A stretch of 9,188 nt of DNA, from positions 1 to 9,188 of the forward strand of contig JBJKZS010000044.1 of assembly GCA_045569115.1 (NCBI GenBank). The letters run 5' to 3'. A program made the translations under genes and the position numbers. Positions 1 to 6,881 of the stretch are shown here, in pieces (position 1 is the stretch's first letter; each line of letters starts with the position of its first letter). The stretch is from S15-B10 sp045569115 (lineage in GTDB: Bacteria; Fidelibacterota; Marinisomatia; Marinisomatales; S15-B10). The notes beneath the pieces were generated by a model. It ran no database searches, was not told the origin of the DNA, and saw nothing but the letters and a program-made list of their open reading frames with translations.

Positions 1-877
1 AATCAACTTCAATATCAGCATTAAATGAGATGGAAAGTCCAGAACTTATTTCTTTAATACGCTCAAAAATCATATTTCTATTTTCTTCTGTGTAACTACG
101 TGCCGTACCCTTTAATACAACTTCATCAGCTATGATATTATAATTATATCCCCCATCTATAATTCCAATACTAAGAGCTGTTGACTCCAGAGGGTTTGTA
201 TTTCTACTAATTATTGTTTGAAGAGCAGTAATAAGGTGAGAAGCAACGACAATAGCATCAACTGTACCATGAGGAGCTCCACCATGGCCTCCTTTTCCCT
301 TTATAGTAATCAAAAATTCATCAGCGGCAGCCAATACAGCACCTGACTGAACACCTACCGTACCAAACGGTTGATAGTTCCATAAATGAATTCCATAAAT
401 TTCATCTATTTTTGGGTTTTCAAGTACTCCATCCTCAATCATTAGTCTGGCTCCACCAAGACCTTCCTCAGCCGGCTGAAAAATAAATTTCACCACTCCC
501 TTTAAATCGTTGATTTGCTTGGCTATAATTTTAGCTGCACCTAACAACATAGCTACATGCCCATCATGACCACAAGCATGCATTACGCCATCATTTAATG
601 ACTTATAATCATGACTTCCTACCTCTTGAATTGGAAGAGCATCCATATCCGCTCTTAGCCCTATACATGGTCCTTTTCCACAATCAAGGACTCCAATAAC
701 ACCAGTTTTGCCTATACCCTCTTCAACATCAAGTCCCATTTCATTGAGTTCTTTAGCAATAAAACTAGCCGTATCCACCTCCTGAAATCCTAATTCTGGA
801 TACTTATGAAGATGTCGTCTATTAGAAATTATTTCATTGCTAATTGATTGAATATCTTTATGAATTAGAACACCCAT
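1..877 (-). CDS. M20D-family metal-dependent amidohydrolase/deacylase, C-terminus beyond window
   Basis: Partial gene: 292 codons from the ATG at 877-875 to the left edge, open throughout. It belongs to the M20D group of di-metal hydrolases (hippurate hydrolase, IAA-amino acid hydrolase, N-acyl-amino acid deacylase), which cleave an amide to a free amine and a carboxylic acid in the cytoplasm. Visible motifs, in order: RRHLHKYPELGF (20-31), RADMDALPIQE (75-85), MHACGHDGH (99-107) with metal ligands C102 and H104, FQPAEEG (133-139) with general base E137 and metal ligand E138, and GIHLW (162-166) with the probable ligand H164. The dimerisation 'lid' domain begins near GKGGHGGAPHG at about residue 190. 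The last metal-binding His of the family would lie outside the window. A good AGGGAG ribosome binding site supports the start. The gene follows the amidohydrolase gene after 57 bp and may share its transcript. The family is secure; the acyl substrate cannot be read from sequence. Confidence 0.93.
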   Translation of the reverse strand, partial: MGVLIHKDIQSISNEIISNRRHLHKYPELGFQEVDTASFIAKELNEMGLDVEEGIGKTGVIGVLDCGKGPCIGLRADMDALPIQEVGSHDYKSLNDGVMHACGHDGHVAMLLGAAKIIAKQINDLKGVVKFIFQPAEEGLGGARLMIEDGVLENPKIDEIYGIHLWNYQPFGTVGVQSGAVLAAADEFLITIKGKGGHGGAPHGTVDAIVVASHLITALQTIISRNTNPLESTALSIGIIDGGYNYNIIADEVVLKGTARSYTEENRNMIFERIKEISSGLSISFNADIEVD

Positions 878-882
878 TTGAT

Positions 883-888
883 CTCCCT
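883..888 (-). promoter_or_regulatory. Ribosome binding site of the M20D amidohydrolase gene
   Basis: Read on the minus strand, AGGGAG lies 5 nt before the ATG (AGGGAGATCAAATG). It is one of only two convincing Shine-Dalgarno sequences in the window and it fixes the start of the partial M20D gene. A separate strong site here fits independent initiation rather than coupling to the preceding gene, which ends 57 bp upstream. Confidence 0.75.
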
Positions 889-934
889 GTTTTTAAGCAA
901 TCTGTTTCAAGCTAATAGTTTTTCATTTTGGGAC

Positions 935-1840
935 TTAAACACTATTACTTTTTTTAAAATTAGTTTTAACTAGTCTCATAGCATTGATTGAAAAAATCTT
1001 TTCTTTTGCCGATTCAGTTAGTTCCAATTCATTAATAGTTTCAATTAATTCGGAACCATAATTATCACGTCCAAAAAGAAGACGGTCAGAGAAATTCTCA
1101 ATAAAAACTTTTGCGTGTTCTTTATCTCTATTAATTGCATTAAGACCTGAACCAGCTGATAAATCAGCAAAGAGATTATTATGCTTTTCAAATAGTTTTT
1201 GGATATTACCTCCTTGCGTTACTCGATCATTTGGATATAATTCAAAACTTTCTGATGCATCCCCACTTAATTCTCTCCAAAAACCAGGACCATGACCTAT
1301 AAAAATAACATCTGGACAGGCCAAAAGTGCTGAGTCAAGGTTTTGGATTGTGCCTCCGAACCAATTCTTTTGGAATTCTCTTTTCCCATCAGAATTCAAA
1401 AGCCAAGGAACATCTAAATGCAAAACAACTGGACATTTTAATTCGCCAGCCTTTTCAAACAGTCTAAGGCAACAAGGGTCATCTAAATTTATCCTGAATT
1501 TCCATTCCCCACAGATTTTTACATCAAACATTTTTACTGCAGCTTCAAAAAGTTCAGAGGCTGATTCTAATCTGGGATCTGGACAGTATCCTATTGTGAG
1601 TTTCTTTTTATTTATTTCATAAGCTTTAATTAAATCAGACAAAGGTATGCCAGCGTGAGTACCATCACTTCTGAGATGTAATGGATTTAACACTGAATGA
1701 TATATTTTATCATCATGATCTGGAGGAATTTCCCAGGTTAATAGCCAAGAATGATCTATACCATTAGCTTTCATATCATCAATTAATTCTTGATCATTTC
1801 GACCATGCCAAAAAACATGTTGATGAGAATCAATAATCAT
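935..1840 (-). CDS. Amidohydrolase-2-class (PF04909-like) TIM-barrel metal hydrolase
   Basis: 301 aa. The start chosen is the ATG at 1840-1838, which overlaps the TGA of the MFS gene as ATGA. The reading frame extends upstream to a TTG at 1864, but the ATG gives the usual family N-terminus, MIIDSHQHV. Numbered from that ATG, the metal motif H-x-H is H6/H8 after strand 1, followed by E112 in CGEWKF, H141 in VVLHLD, H183 in IGHGPGFW and D259 in LLFGRDNYG. This is the full metal and catalytic set expected of a cytoplasmic amidohydrolase-superfamily barrel. PF04909 members include lactonases (fuconolactonase, rhamnonolactonase), decarboxylases and hydrolases of small ring compounds. The link to a transporter and sugar-type oxidoreductases makes sugar-lactone hydrolysis the leading guess, but that is inference. 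No signal peptide is seen. A weak GGAAAAAA precedes the ATG, fitting translational coupling to the transporter. Confidence 0.88.
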   Translation of the reverse strand: MIIDSHQHVFWHGRNDQELIDDMKANGIDHSWLLTWEIPPDHDDKIYHSVLNPLHLRSDGTHAGIPLSDLIKAYEINKKKLTIGYCPDPRLESASELFEAAVKMFDVKICGEWKFRINLDDPCCLRLFEKAGELKCPVVLHLDVPWLLNSDGKREFQKNWFGGTIQNLDSALLACPDVIFIGHGPGFWRELSGDASESFELYPNDRVTQGGNIQKLFEKHNNLFADLSAGSGLNAINRDKEHAKVFIENFSDRLLFGRDNYGSELIETINELELTESAKEKIFSINAMRLVKTNFKKSNSV

Positions 1841-3075
1841 TTTTTTCCAGTTAATATTTTCCAAGAAATTAATGTCAATGAAAGCATAGTTAATAATCTC
1901 ATAAAAGATGATGCGAAAATTGCGTAATGAACAGAACTACCCAAAGGAATAATGGTTTTAATTTCCGGTACCTCTATAAGAGTTAATCCACCCCCTGTAA
2001 TTCCTCCAAGGAAAATTGCTACGCCCCTAAATCTAACCATTTTTGTAGAAAATGCTATGATATCCAAATCTTCATGTATATCTAAAATCCAATTGTTAAG
2101 TCCTAGATTTGCGCCCGCTGCCGCAAATGATGCAATTGAAAACAAAACTATGCTAAAAGGAAGTTGAGTTTCAGATTCTAGATAGAATAACATATACCAT
2201 AATAGTGGGAGAAACACCATAATCCATCCACCAAGAAATGTAGTAACTTTAGAATTATATCTATCAATAAATTTCCCCCAAAAATAATGTGATATTATTC
2301 CAATCAAATTTCCACTAATAAGTATATATGAATACTCCAAATAACTAAATCCTATATCTCTAAGAAAATATACAGCCCAAAGAGGAACAATTATGTTTAC
2401 AGAAAATTGATATAAAACCATAAATCTCAAATAAATTGTTTGGTCTTGATTAAAATTTGAAAAATCAAGTTTTTGATTTTCAAAGCCAGTTTGAGGCTCA
2501 AACATTTTATTCCAATATCTCAAGGATACCATTCTACCTATAAATGCTAAGCAAAAAATTATTACAAAACCTAAATATGCATCTGAAACGGAAAATTTTT
2601 CTAGGATAACCCCAGAAATAGCAATGGAAAAGAGTAAAACAATTCCTGAAATTGAAAGTCGAACCCCGAAATATTTCCCGCGTATAGGTTTGGGTACAAT
2701 GCTCCCCATCCATGCTCTCCATGGAGGCTCTTGAGCTGAAACAACTGAATGATAAACGACCATAATTGAAATTATGAGCAACAAAATATTATTTGAATAA
2801 CCCGCAATAATCAAAGCTGGCCAACACAAACCCTGTATAGCACATAAAATTATAAGTGTTTTCTTTTTTGACTTAGATAGAAAAAATCGCTTTAATATGA
2901 ATGTTTGTATAAGGGATCCAAACAATACTGGAAAAGTGACTATAAAAGAAATAATAGAAGGTTTTAATCCTAAAAACTCAAAAAATGCTGCTAAGTAATT
3001 ATCCCCACAGCCATTCTGGACAGACCACCATGCACCTTCTATTATTGAATTTTTTCTAGATTCACTATATTTCAT
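1837..3075 (-). CDS. Major facilitator superfamily transporter
   Basis: 412 aa inner-membrane carrier. Hydrophobic segments lie at about 40-60, 73-93, 97-115, 139-158, 166-186, 216-237, 247-266, 277-299, 305-330, 350-367 and 382-407, which fits the two-bundle, roughly 12-helix MFS plan. Between the third and fourth segments, around 122-139, is a W-G-x-x-V-P...R-G-x-Y-F-G-x-R pattern that I know from MFS carriers. G267-K-F-I-D-R-Y sits in the second-half loop where a motif-A-like G-x-x-x-D-R is expected. A long hydrophilic central loop (188-215) separates the bundles. The start is an ATG at 3075 with no clear Shine-Dalgarno. The gene is divergent from the exported glycosidase-like protein and coupled by ATGA to the amidohydrolase. 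Import of the product released by the neighbouring exported protein is a natural inference. Substrate and coupling ion are unknown. Confidence 0.9.
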   Translation of the reverse strand: MKYSESRKNSIIEGAWWSVQNGCGDNYLAAFFEFLGLKPSIISFIVTFPVLFGSLIQTFILKRFFLSKSKKKTLIILCAIQGLCWPALIIAGYSNNILLLIISIMVVYHSVVSAQEPPWRAWMGSIVPKPIRGKYFGVRLSISGIVLLFSIAISGVILEKFSVSDAYLGFVIIFCLAFIGRMVSLRYWNKMFEPQTGFENQKLDFSNFNQDQTIYLRFMVLYQFSVNIIVPLWAVYFLRDIGFSYLEYSYILISGNLIGIISHYFWGKFIDRYNSKVTTFLGGWIMVFLPLLWYMLFYLESETQLPFSIVLFSIASFAAAGANLGLNNWILDIHEDLDIIAFSTKMVRFRGVAIFLGGITGGGLTLIEVPEIKTIIPLGSSVHYAIFASSFMRLLTMLSLTLISWKILTGKK

Positions 3076-3079
3076 AAGT

Positions 3080-3103
3080 TTGACTAAATATTTCTTTTAT
3101 AAT
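3080..3103 (+). promoter_or_regulatory. Candidate promoter in the divergent intergenic region
   Basis: The 53 bp between the divergent starts at 3075 and 3129 must hold promoters for both directions. On the plus strand there is a perfect TATAAT at 3098-3103, 25 nt before the GTG, and a TTGACT at 3080-3085. The spacer is only 12 bp instead of about 17, so they may not work as a pair. On the minus strand, TATAAA (3101-3096) lies about 20 nt before the transporter ATG. The two -10-like boxes overlap, so the promoters could interfere with each other or be controlled together. The Bacteroidota-type TAnnTTTG element is not evident. This is a tentative call. Confidence 0.35.
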
Positions 3104-3128
3104 CAAGAATTGTTTCTTTAAAATTACT

Positions 3129-4763
3129 GTGGTGCAAGCTTCTAAGTTCATTAGCATTATACTTTTTTCTTCCTACTTTTTATTAGGAAGTAAACTCACG
3201 GTCATTCCTCCTGGACCAGTAAGTAATAATACTGAAATAGAAGTACGTATAAACCTTACGAACCCAACTGATACACTTCAATCCTTAACCCTAAACCTTT
3301 ATTTGAATAAAATATCCAAGGAAAATTTAATTGACTATACCCCTCCGATAGAATTGTTTTCTGATAAATCAGAACTTATTATTTTTTGGCTTAAAACCTC
3401 TGAAATCATACCTGGGAATCATCTTGTTATTGTTGAGATAAAAGATCAGGATGACAATATAACCATTGAACAGTGGCCAATTAGTGTTTTTTACGCTGAA
3501 ACGAGGGCAATTCCTCGACTTACTGGAGGATGGATAGACCCAGGAGTATTAATTGAAGGTTGGGGTTACCCAAGAGAAAGAGATGTAGAAGAAAAAGATA
3601 TTAAAGATGAAATTGATGCGATGAAAAGGATAGGGATATCTACTATAATTATCACTTATGTAGAATACAAGATTTCATTTTATCCATCTAATTTTTTGGA
3701 TTTTCCCTATTATGGGATAGACGTTATAGGACTTATTCTAGAACAAGCGGATAAAAATGGAATGCATGTTTTTTTAGGTTTAGGTCGGGGTAAAGATGAT
3801 TTGCTTCTTTGGGAAGGATTAGGTGATTATGATCGCATCCAAAAAGGAATTGAATTTAGCACCAGTGTAGCTCAAGAACTTTGGGATATGTACGGACACC
3901 ATCCATCATTTTATGGTTGGTATTTGACCCATGAAGCAAATGACATTGGAAGAGCCTCAAACTATTACAACCCTGTAGCCGAATTTTGTAAAAATTTATC
4001 TCTGGAAAAACCTGTAATGATTGCTCCTGCTGGAACACCTATAATTTCTGAATGGCTATTAAACACGAGTAAAGTAGATATTTTTGCATATCAAGATGCT
4101 GTAGGTGCCGGATATAAGAATTATGAATACACTCATGATCCTGAAATTAGAATTGCTGATCTAGACAGTGTGTATGGATATTATTCTAGCCTTCATGAAA
4201 ATACAAATAAACATATTTGGACCGATCTAGAAATTTGGAGGAGTAACCCTGAAACAGGATATACTCCTTTTATACCGGGTCCAATAGATCAAATAAAGAA
4301 ACAAATAAATCTCGAAGCAAAATACGTTGATTTTATTACTGGTTATGAGTTTTTTAGCATGATGGAACCTGAAGAGAGCACTTTGAAATTAGGAGGTGAT
4401 AAAGCGGTAATACTCTACAATCAATATTTAGATTATTACTATTCAAATTTTCTATCAATCAAGAAAACTTCAAATAATAGTAAACAAAGTTTAGAGGTCA
4501 TTGCTTATCCTAACCCATTTAATAACTCAGCTGTTTTTGAGATAAAAAACCCAATAAACTCAGATTTATTAGCATTTGAAATTTTTGATCTACAAGGAAG
4601 AATCGTTAAGAATCTTGATATTATTAATAATCAGAATCAATACTCAAGAATAAAATGGGATGGAATAAATAACCAAGGCAGAAAAGTTTCACAGGGGGTT
4701 TATATAGGTAGATTAAGAACAAAAAAAGGAATGTTTTCCGTTAAACTCTTATATTTAAAATAG
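3129..4763 (+). CDS. Exported DUF4434-like TIM-barrel probable glycoside hydrolase with T9SS/FlgD-type C-terminal domain
   Basis: 544 aa. Residues 1-21 form a signal peptide: K6, then a hydrophobic stretch ending in YFLLG, with no lipobox Cys. Residues 24-122 are a beta-rich, probably Ig-like domain. Residues 128-440 resemble the DUF4434 TIM barrel: GGWIDPG at 133-139, IDAMKRIGISTIIITYVEY at 162-180, FLGLGRGKDD, HPSFYGWYLTHEAND at 258-272, and IWTDLEIW at 363-370. Two acidic residues at predicted strand ends, E269 and E368, are candidates for an acid/base and nucleophile pair of a retaining glycosidase. Residues 456-544 carry YPNPFN (460-465), FDLQGRIV and a final GVYIGRL...KLLYLK, the FlgD-like / type IX sorting domain. 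The start is one of two tandem GTG codons (3129, 3132) with no Shine-Dalgarno. The protein should act at the cell surface or outside. Domain order is clear; enzyme activity and substrate are inferred. Confidence 0.85.
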   Translation: MVQASKFISIILFSSYFLLGSKLTVIPPGPVSNNTEIEVRINLTNPTDTLQSLTLNLYLNKISKENLIDYTPPIELFSDKSELIIFWLKTSEIIPGNHLVIVEIKDQDDNITIEQWPISVFYAETRAIPRLTGGWIDPGVLIEGWGYPRERDVEEKDIKDEIDAMKRIGISTIIITYVEYKISFYPSNFLDFPYYGIDVIGLILEQADKNGMHVFLGLGRGKDDLLLWEGLGDYDRIQKGIEFSTSVAQELWDMYGHHPSFYGWYLTHEANDIGRASNYYNPVAEFCKNLSLEKPVMIAPAGTPIISEWLLNTSKVDIFAYQDAVGAGYKNYEYTHDPEIRIADLDSVYGYYSSLHENTNKHIWTDLEIWRSNPETGYTPFIPGPIDQIKKQINLEAKYVDFITGYEFFSMMEPEESTLKLGGDKAVILYNQYLDYYYSNFLSIKKTSNNSKQSLEVIAYPNPFNNSAVFEIKNPINSDLLAFEIFDLQGRIVKNLDIINNQNQYSRIKWDGINNQGRKVSQGVYIGRLRTKKGMFSVKLLYLK

Positions 4764-4767
4764 GATG

Positions 4768-5838
4768 TTAGGCAAACCAATTATCGAGATTCATTTTTAC
4801 AAAGTCATCGTCATTAAGTTCAGGGTAAGCTAAATAGACCCTGTCAATATTTTCTGATTGCCCTTTTGAGAGTTTTTCCTTTTCGTTTAAAGTTCTATTA
4901 GTTTGCATTAAACCTTGCCTTCTTAGGATTTCATTTATACCAGGTATACATCCTGCAAAACTATTGCAAGCATCAAAAACTGCAGAATTTGCGTCAGTAA
5001 TCTGAGTTGCAAGAGAAATAAAAGAAGAGTCCATTAAGGCTTTATTATCGTGTAATTTTTTTAGCTTCTCTAATTGTTCTACCGCTTTACTTGTCCAAAA
5101 TGCCCAATGACCAAGTAAGCCACCAGAAAATCGTGTTCTGGAATTGTCTGATTCGTCATTAAAATTAAATTCACCTAATAAATCAAAAATAATGTTGTCA
5201 TCATTGCCTGTATATAAGGCAATACTGTCAGAACGACCTGATTCAACAACTGCACGAATAACATCTAGAGTTTGGTATCTATTAAAAGCAGCAATTTTGA
5301 TAGCAATAAGATTGTTTAATTCTACTGCTCTCCTCCAAAAATTGTAATCCAAAATTATTCCACCTACAGCGGGCTGTAGATAAAATCCCATTATTGGAAG
5401 TACTTCTGAAAGTTTTTTTAAATGATTAATTAAGTAATCATTCGATTTTTCCCTTAGACCACCCAAACTTACGAGAATTAAATCATATCCTAAATCAGAT
5501 GCTAGTTGAGCCTCTTTTAAAGCCTGTTCAGTTTTTCCAATAACTCCAGCAATTTTTAGAATTGAATGATTATCACTTTCCCTTTCACTTACTGTTTCTT
5601 GTGCTAACTCAAGTACGGGTTTATGCAAATCAAACTTTGGATCTCTAATTTCGAATTGAGTAGAATGGACAGCAACAGCTACACCTCCCGCACCAGCATC
5701 GCAATAATATCTTGTAATAGCTCTTTGCGAATTTTCATCAAATTTACCATATTTATTGAGCGCAAGTGGATGGGCTGGAATGACTAAACCTTTTTTGAGT
5801 AGGGATAAACATGAATCAGGATTCATAGTCTTTGACAT
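4768..5838 (-). CDS. DHDPS/N-acetylneuraminate lyase-superfamily aldolase, long divergent form
   Basis: 356 aa, clearly longer than the roughly 290-300 aa typical of DapA or NanA. The class I aldolase signature is visible: Y153 in GFYLQP and K181 in IAIKIAAFNRY lie 28 residues apart, the same spacing as Tyr133 and the Schiff-base Lys161 of E. coli DapA. The GTTGE loop is replaced by VHSTQ (57-61) after GAGGVAVA, so the carbonyl-binding environment differs. The extra length lies in the C-terminal half (about 220-356). Members of this superfamily join or split pyruvate and an aldehyde, and many work on 2-keto-3-deoxy sugar acids. The start at 5838 follows the SDR stop by 2 nt with a weak GGGA 10 nt upstream; an in-frame ATG at codon 5 is an alternative. 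It is the last gene of its unit and ends 4 bp from the convergent gene. It is unlikely to be true DapA because it sits with oxidoreductases and lacks the GTTGE loop. Confidence 0.85.
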   Translation of the reverse strand: MSKTMNPDSCLSLLKKGLVIPAHPLALNKYGKFDENSQRAITRYYCDAGAGGVAVAVHSTQFEIRDPKFDLHKPVLELAQETVSERESDNHSILKIAGVIGKTEQALKEAQLASDLGYDLILVSLGGLREKSNDYLINHLKKLSEVLPIMGFYLQPAVGGIILDYNFWRRAVELNNLIAIKIAAFNRYQTLDVIRAVVESGRSDSIALYTGNDDNIIFDLLGEFNFNDESDNSRTRFSGGLLGHWAFWTSKAVEQLEKLKKLHDNKALMDSSFISLATQITDANSAVFDACNSFAGCIPGINEILRRQGLMQTNRTLNEKEKLSKGQSENIDRVYLAYPELNDDDFVKMNLDNWFA

Positions 5839-5840
5839 AA

Positions 5841-6881
5841 CTAAAAATTCCCAGCTCGTTCTTCAAAATGAGTTGGTTTATTTAAAGATGGATTACCTGC
5901 CATTACCCAATGTGCAGTCCATTCAAGCATTTGTTCAAAACTCACTCTTTCAAACAAAAATTTATTATAAGAAAGTTGAGCATTACTTAATAAAGCAGAT
6001 TTCTCTTCTTTCCCTGAGAAGCTAATTTTCTTATTAAAATAATTTCCAAACCATTCAGCTGTTTTTCTAACAGAATGTACATCCATACCAGTAACATTAA
6101 TTTTGTTAGGTGGAGACGACACCTCATTCAATGAAAGTGCTGCAATCATATTTGCATCACCTTGCCAAATACAATTGAAATAACCCATGTTTAATGGAAT
6201 ATTCTTTTCATTAAAAACTTTTTCAGCTAAATCATATAAAACACCATACCGTAGATCTATGGCATAATTAAGCCTGAAAATGATTCCATTTGTTCCATTT
6301 TTTTGGCACATGTATTCAAAAACCCTTTCTCGTCCAAGTGCTGATTGAGCATACTCACCTATTGGACCAGTTTCGCTTTTTTCATCAGGCCCTTTACTAT
6401 CTATATCTGAGAATGGATAAACATTACCAGTAGAAAATAATACAATTTTTGAATCTTTAAATATTTCTGAAACCCGACCAATCAAATAAGTATTTACACC
6501 CCAGGTAAGTGATTGATTTTCACTAGAACCGAATTTTTGACCTACCATGTAGATTATATTTTCATCTTTAGGTAATAAACTGAGCTGGCTTTCATCAGTT
6601 AAATCACATTTAATGATCTCTATACCACTAGACAAAAACAACTCAACAACAGTACTATCTGAAAATCTTGATACAGCCTTTATTGATATATTTTTTTCAG
6701 TTTTTTCAGCTGCTCTTTTTATCATCATAGCTAGTGAGTAACCCATCTTGCCACCAGCACCTAATAATAAAATATCTCCTGACAATTGGTCAATTGAATC
6801 AATTAATAATGAATTTGGTCTTGTCATCACCTCCAATAATTCTTGCTCAGATTTTATTACATTAGGTGAAATCTCGTTCAT
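5841..6881 (-). CDS. Extended SDR, NAD-dependent epimerase/dehydratase-like, with Ala in place of the YxxxK lysine
   Basis: 346 aa cytoplasmic Rossmann protein. The first 35 residues precede strand 1. The nucleotide loop is LLLGAGGKMG (38-47), followed by D93 in the CDLTD acid-binding region, FSTGNVYP (149-156) with the S/T of the catalytic triad, and Y177 in GEYAQSALGRERVFEY. The usual Y-x-x-x-K is here Y-A-Q-S-A, so position 181 is Ala. The surrounding pattern otherwise matches YxxSKxxxE, and I have an impression of close relatives sharing it, so it may be a subfamily trait rather than a lesion. The C-terminal substrate domain ends in THFEERAGNF. The ATG at 6881-6879 overlaps the TGA of the Gfo/Idh gene (ATGA), and the next gene starts 2 nt after its stop. 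Together with the Gfo/Idh protein and the aldolase it suggests sugar interconversion. Whether it is an epimerase, dehydratase, reductase or only a nucleotide binder is open. Confidence 0.88.
   Translation of the reverse strand: MNEISPNVIKSEQELLEVMTRPNSLLIDSIDQLSGDILLLGAGGKMGYSLAMMIKRAAEKTEKNISIKAVSRFSDSTVVELFLSSGIEIIKCDLTDESQLSLLPKDENIIYMVGQKFGSSENQSLTWGVNTYLIGRVSEIFKDSKIVLFSTGNVYPFSDIDSKGPDEKSETGPIGEYAQSALGRERVFEYMCQKNGTNGIIFRLNYAIDLRYGVLYDLAEKVFNEKNIPLNMGYFNCIWQGDANMIAALSLNEVSSPPNKINVTGMDVHSVRKTAEWFGNYFNKKISFSGKEEKSALLSNAQLSYNKFLFERVSFEQMLEWTAHWVMAGNPSLNKPTHFEERAGNF

Noticed and set aside
878..934. Possible terminator between the Amidohydro_2 and M20D genes
   Set aside because: I could only find a short AGC/GCT pairing with mismatched flanks and no GC-rich stem. 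Not enough to call a terminator.
1350..1622. Plus-strand open frame of 90 codons opposite the Amidohydro_2 gene
   Set aside because: It mirrors a well-supported gene on the other strand and its translation shows no family motif. Similar plus-strand frames at 1952-2167, 5144-5347, 5756-6025, 6748-6948, 7377-7562 and 8469-8735 were dropped for the same reason.
1841..1864. Longer Amidohydro_2 protein starting at the TTG at 1864
   Set aside because: The extra eight residues precede the usual MIIDSHQHV start and have no supporting ribosome binding site. The ATG at 1840 forms a standard ATGA overlap.
2456..2484. Imperfect inverted repeat: TTTGAAAAATCAA, a GTTT loop, then TTGATTTTCAAA
   Set aside because: It lies wholly inside the transporter gene in the AT-rich central loop, has one bulged base, is not near a gene end and has no T run of terminator type. 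Chance in AT-rich coding sequence is the simplest reading.
2534..2722. Minus-strand open frame of 62 codons in another frame of the transporter gene
   Set aside because: The transporter frame is continuous across it and carries the conserved RGKYFGVR segment, so no frameshift or nested gene is needed.
3856..4038. Minus-strand open frame of 60 codons inside the exported protein gene
   Set aside because: It is the shadow of the strongly supported barrel domain, including its HPSFYGWY segment, and has no ribosome binding site or motif.
4768..6881. Sialic acid catabolism (NanA) or lysine biosynthesis (DapA) reading of the aldolase gene
   Set aside because: The GTTGE loop is missing and the protein is too long. 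No NanK, NanE, NanM, DapB or similar gene is in the window. Only superfamily membership is supported.
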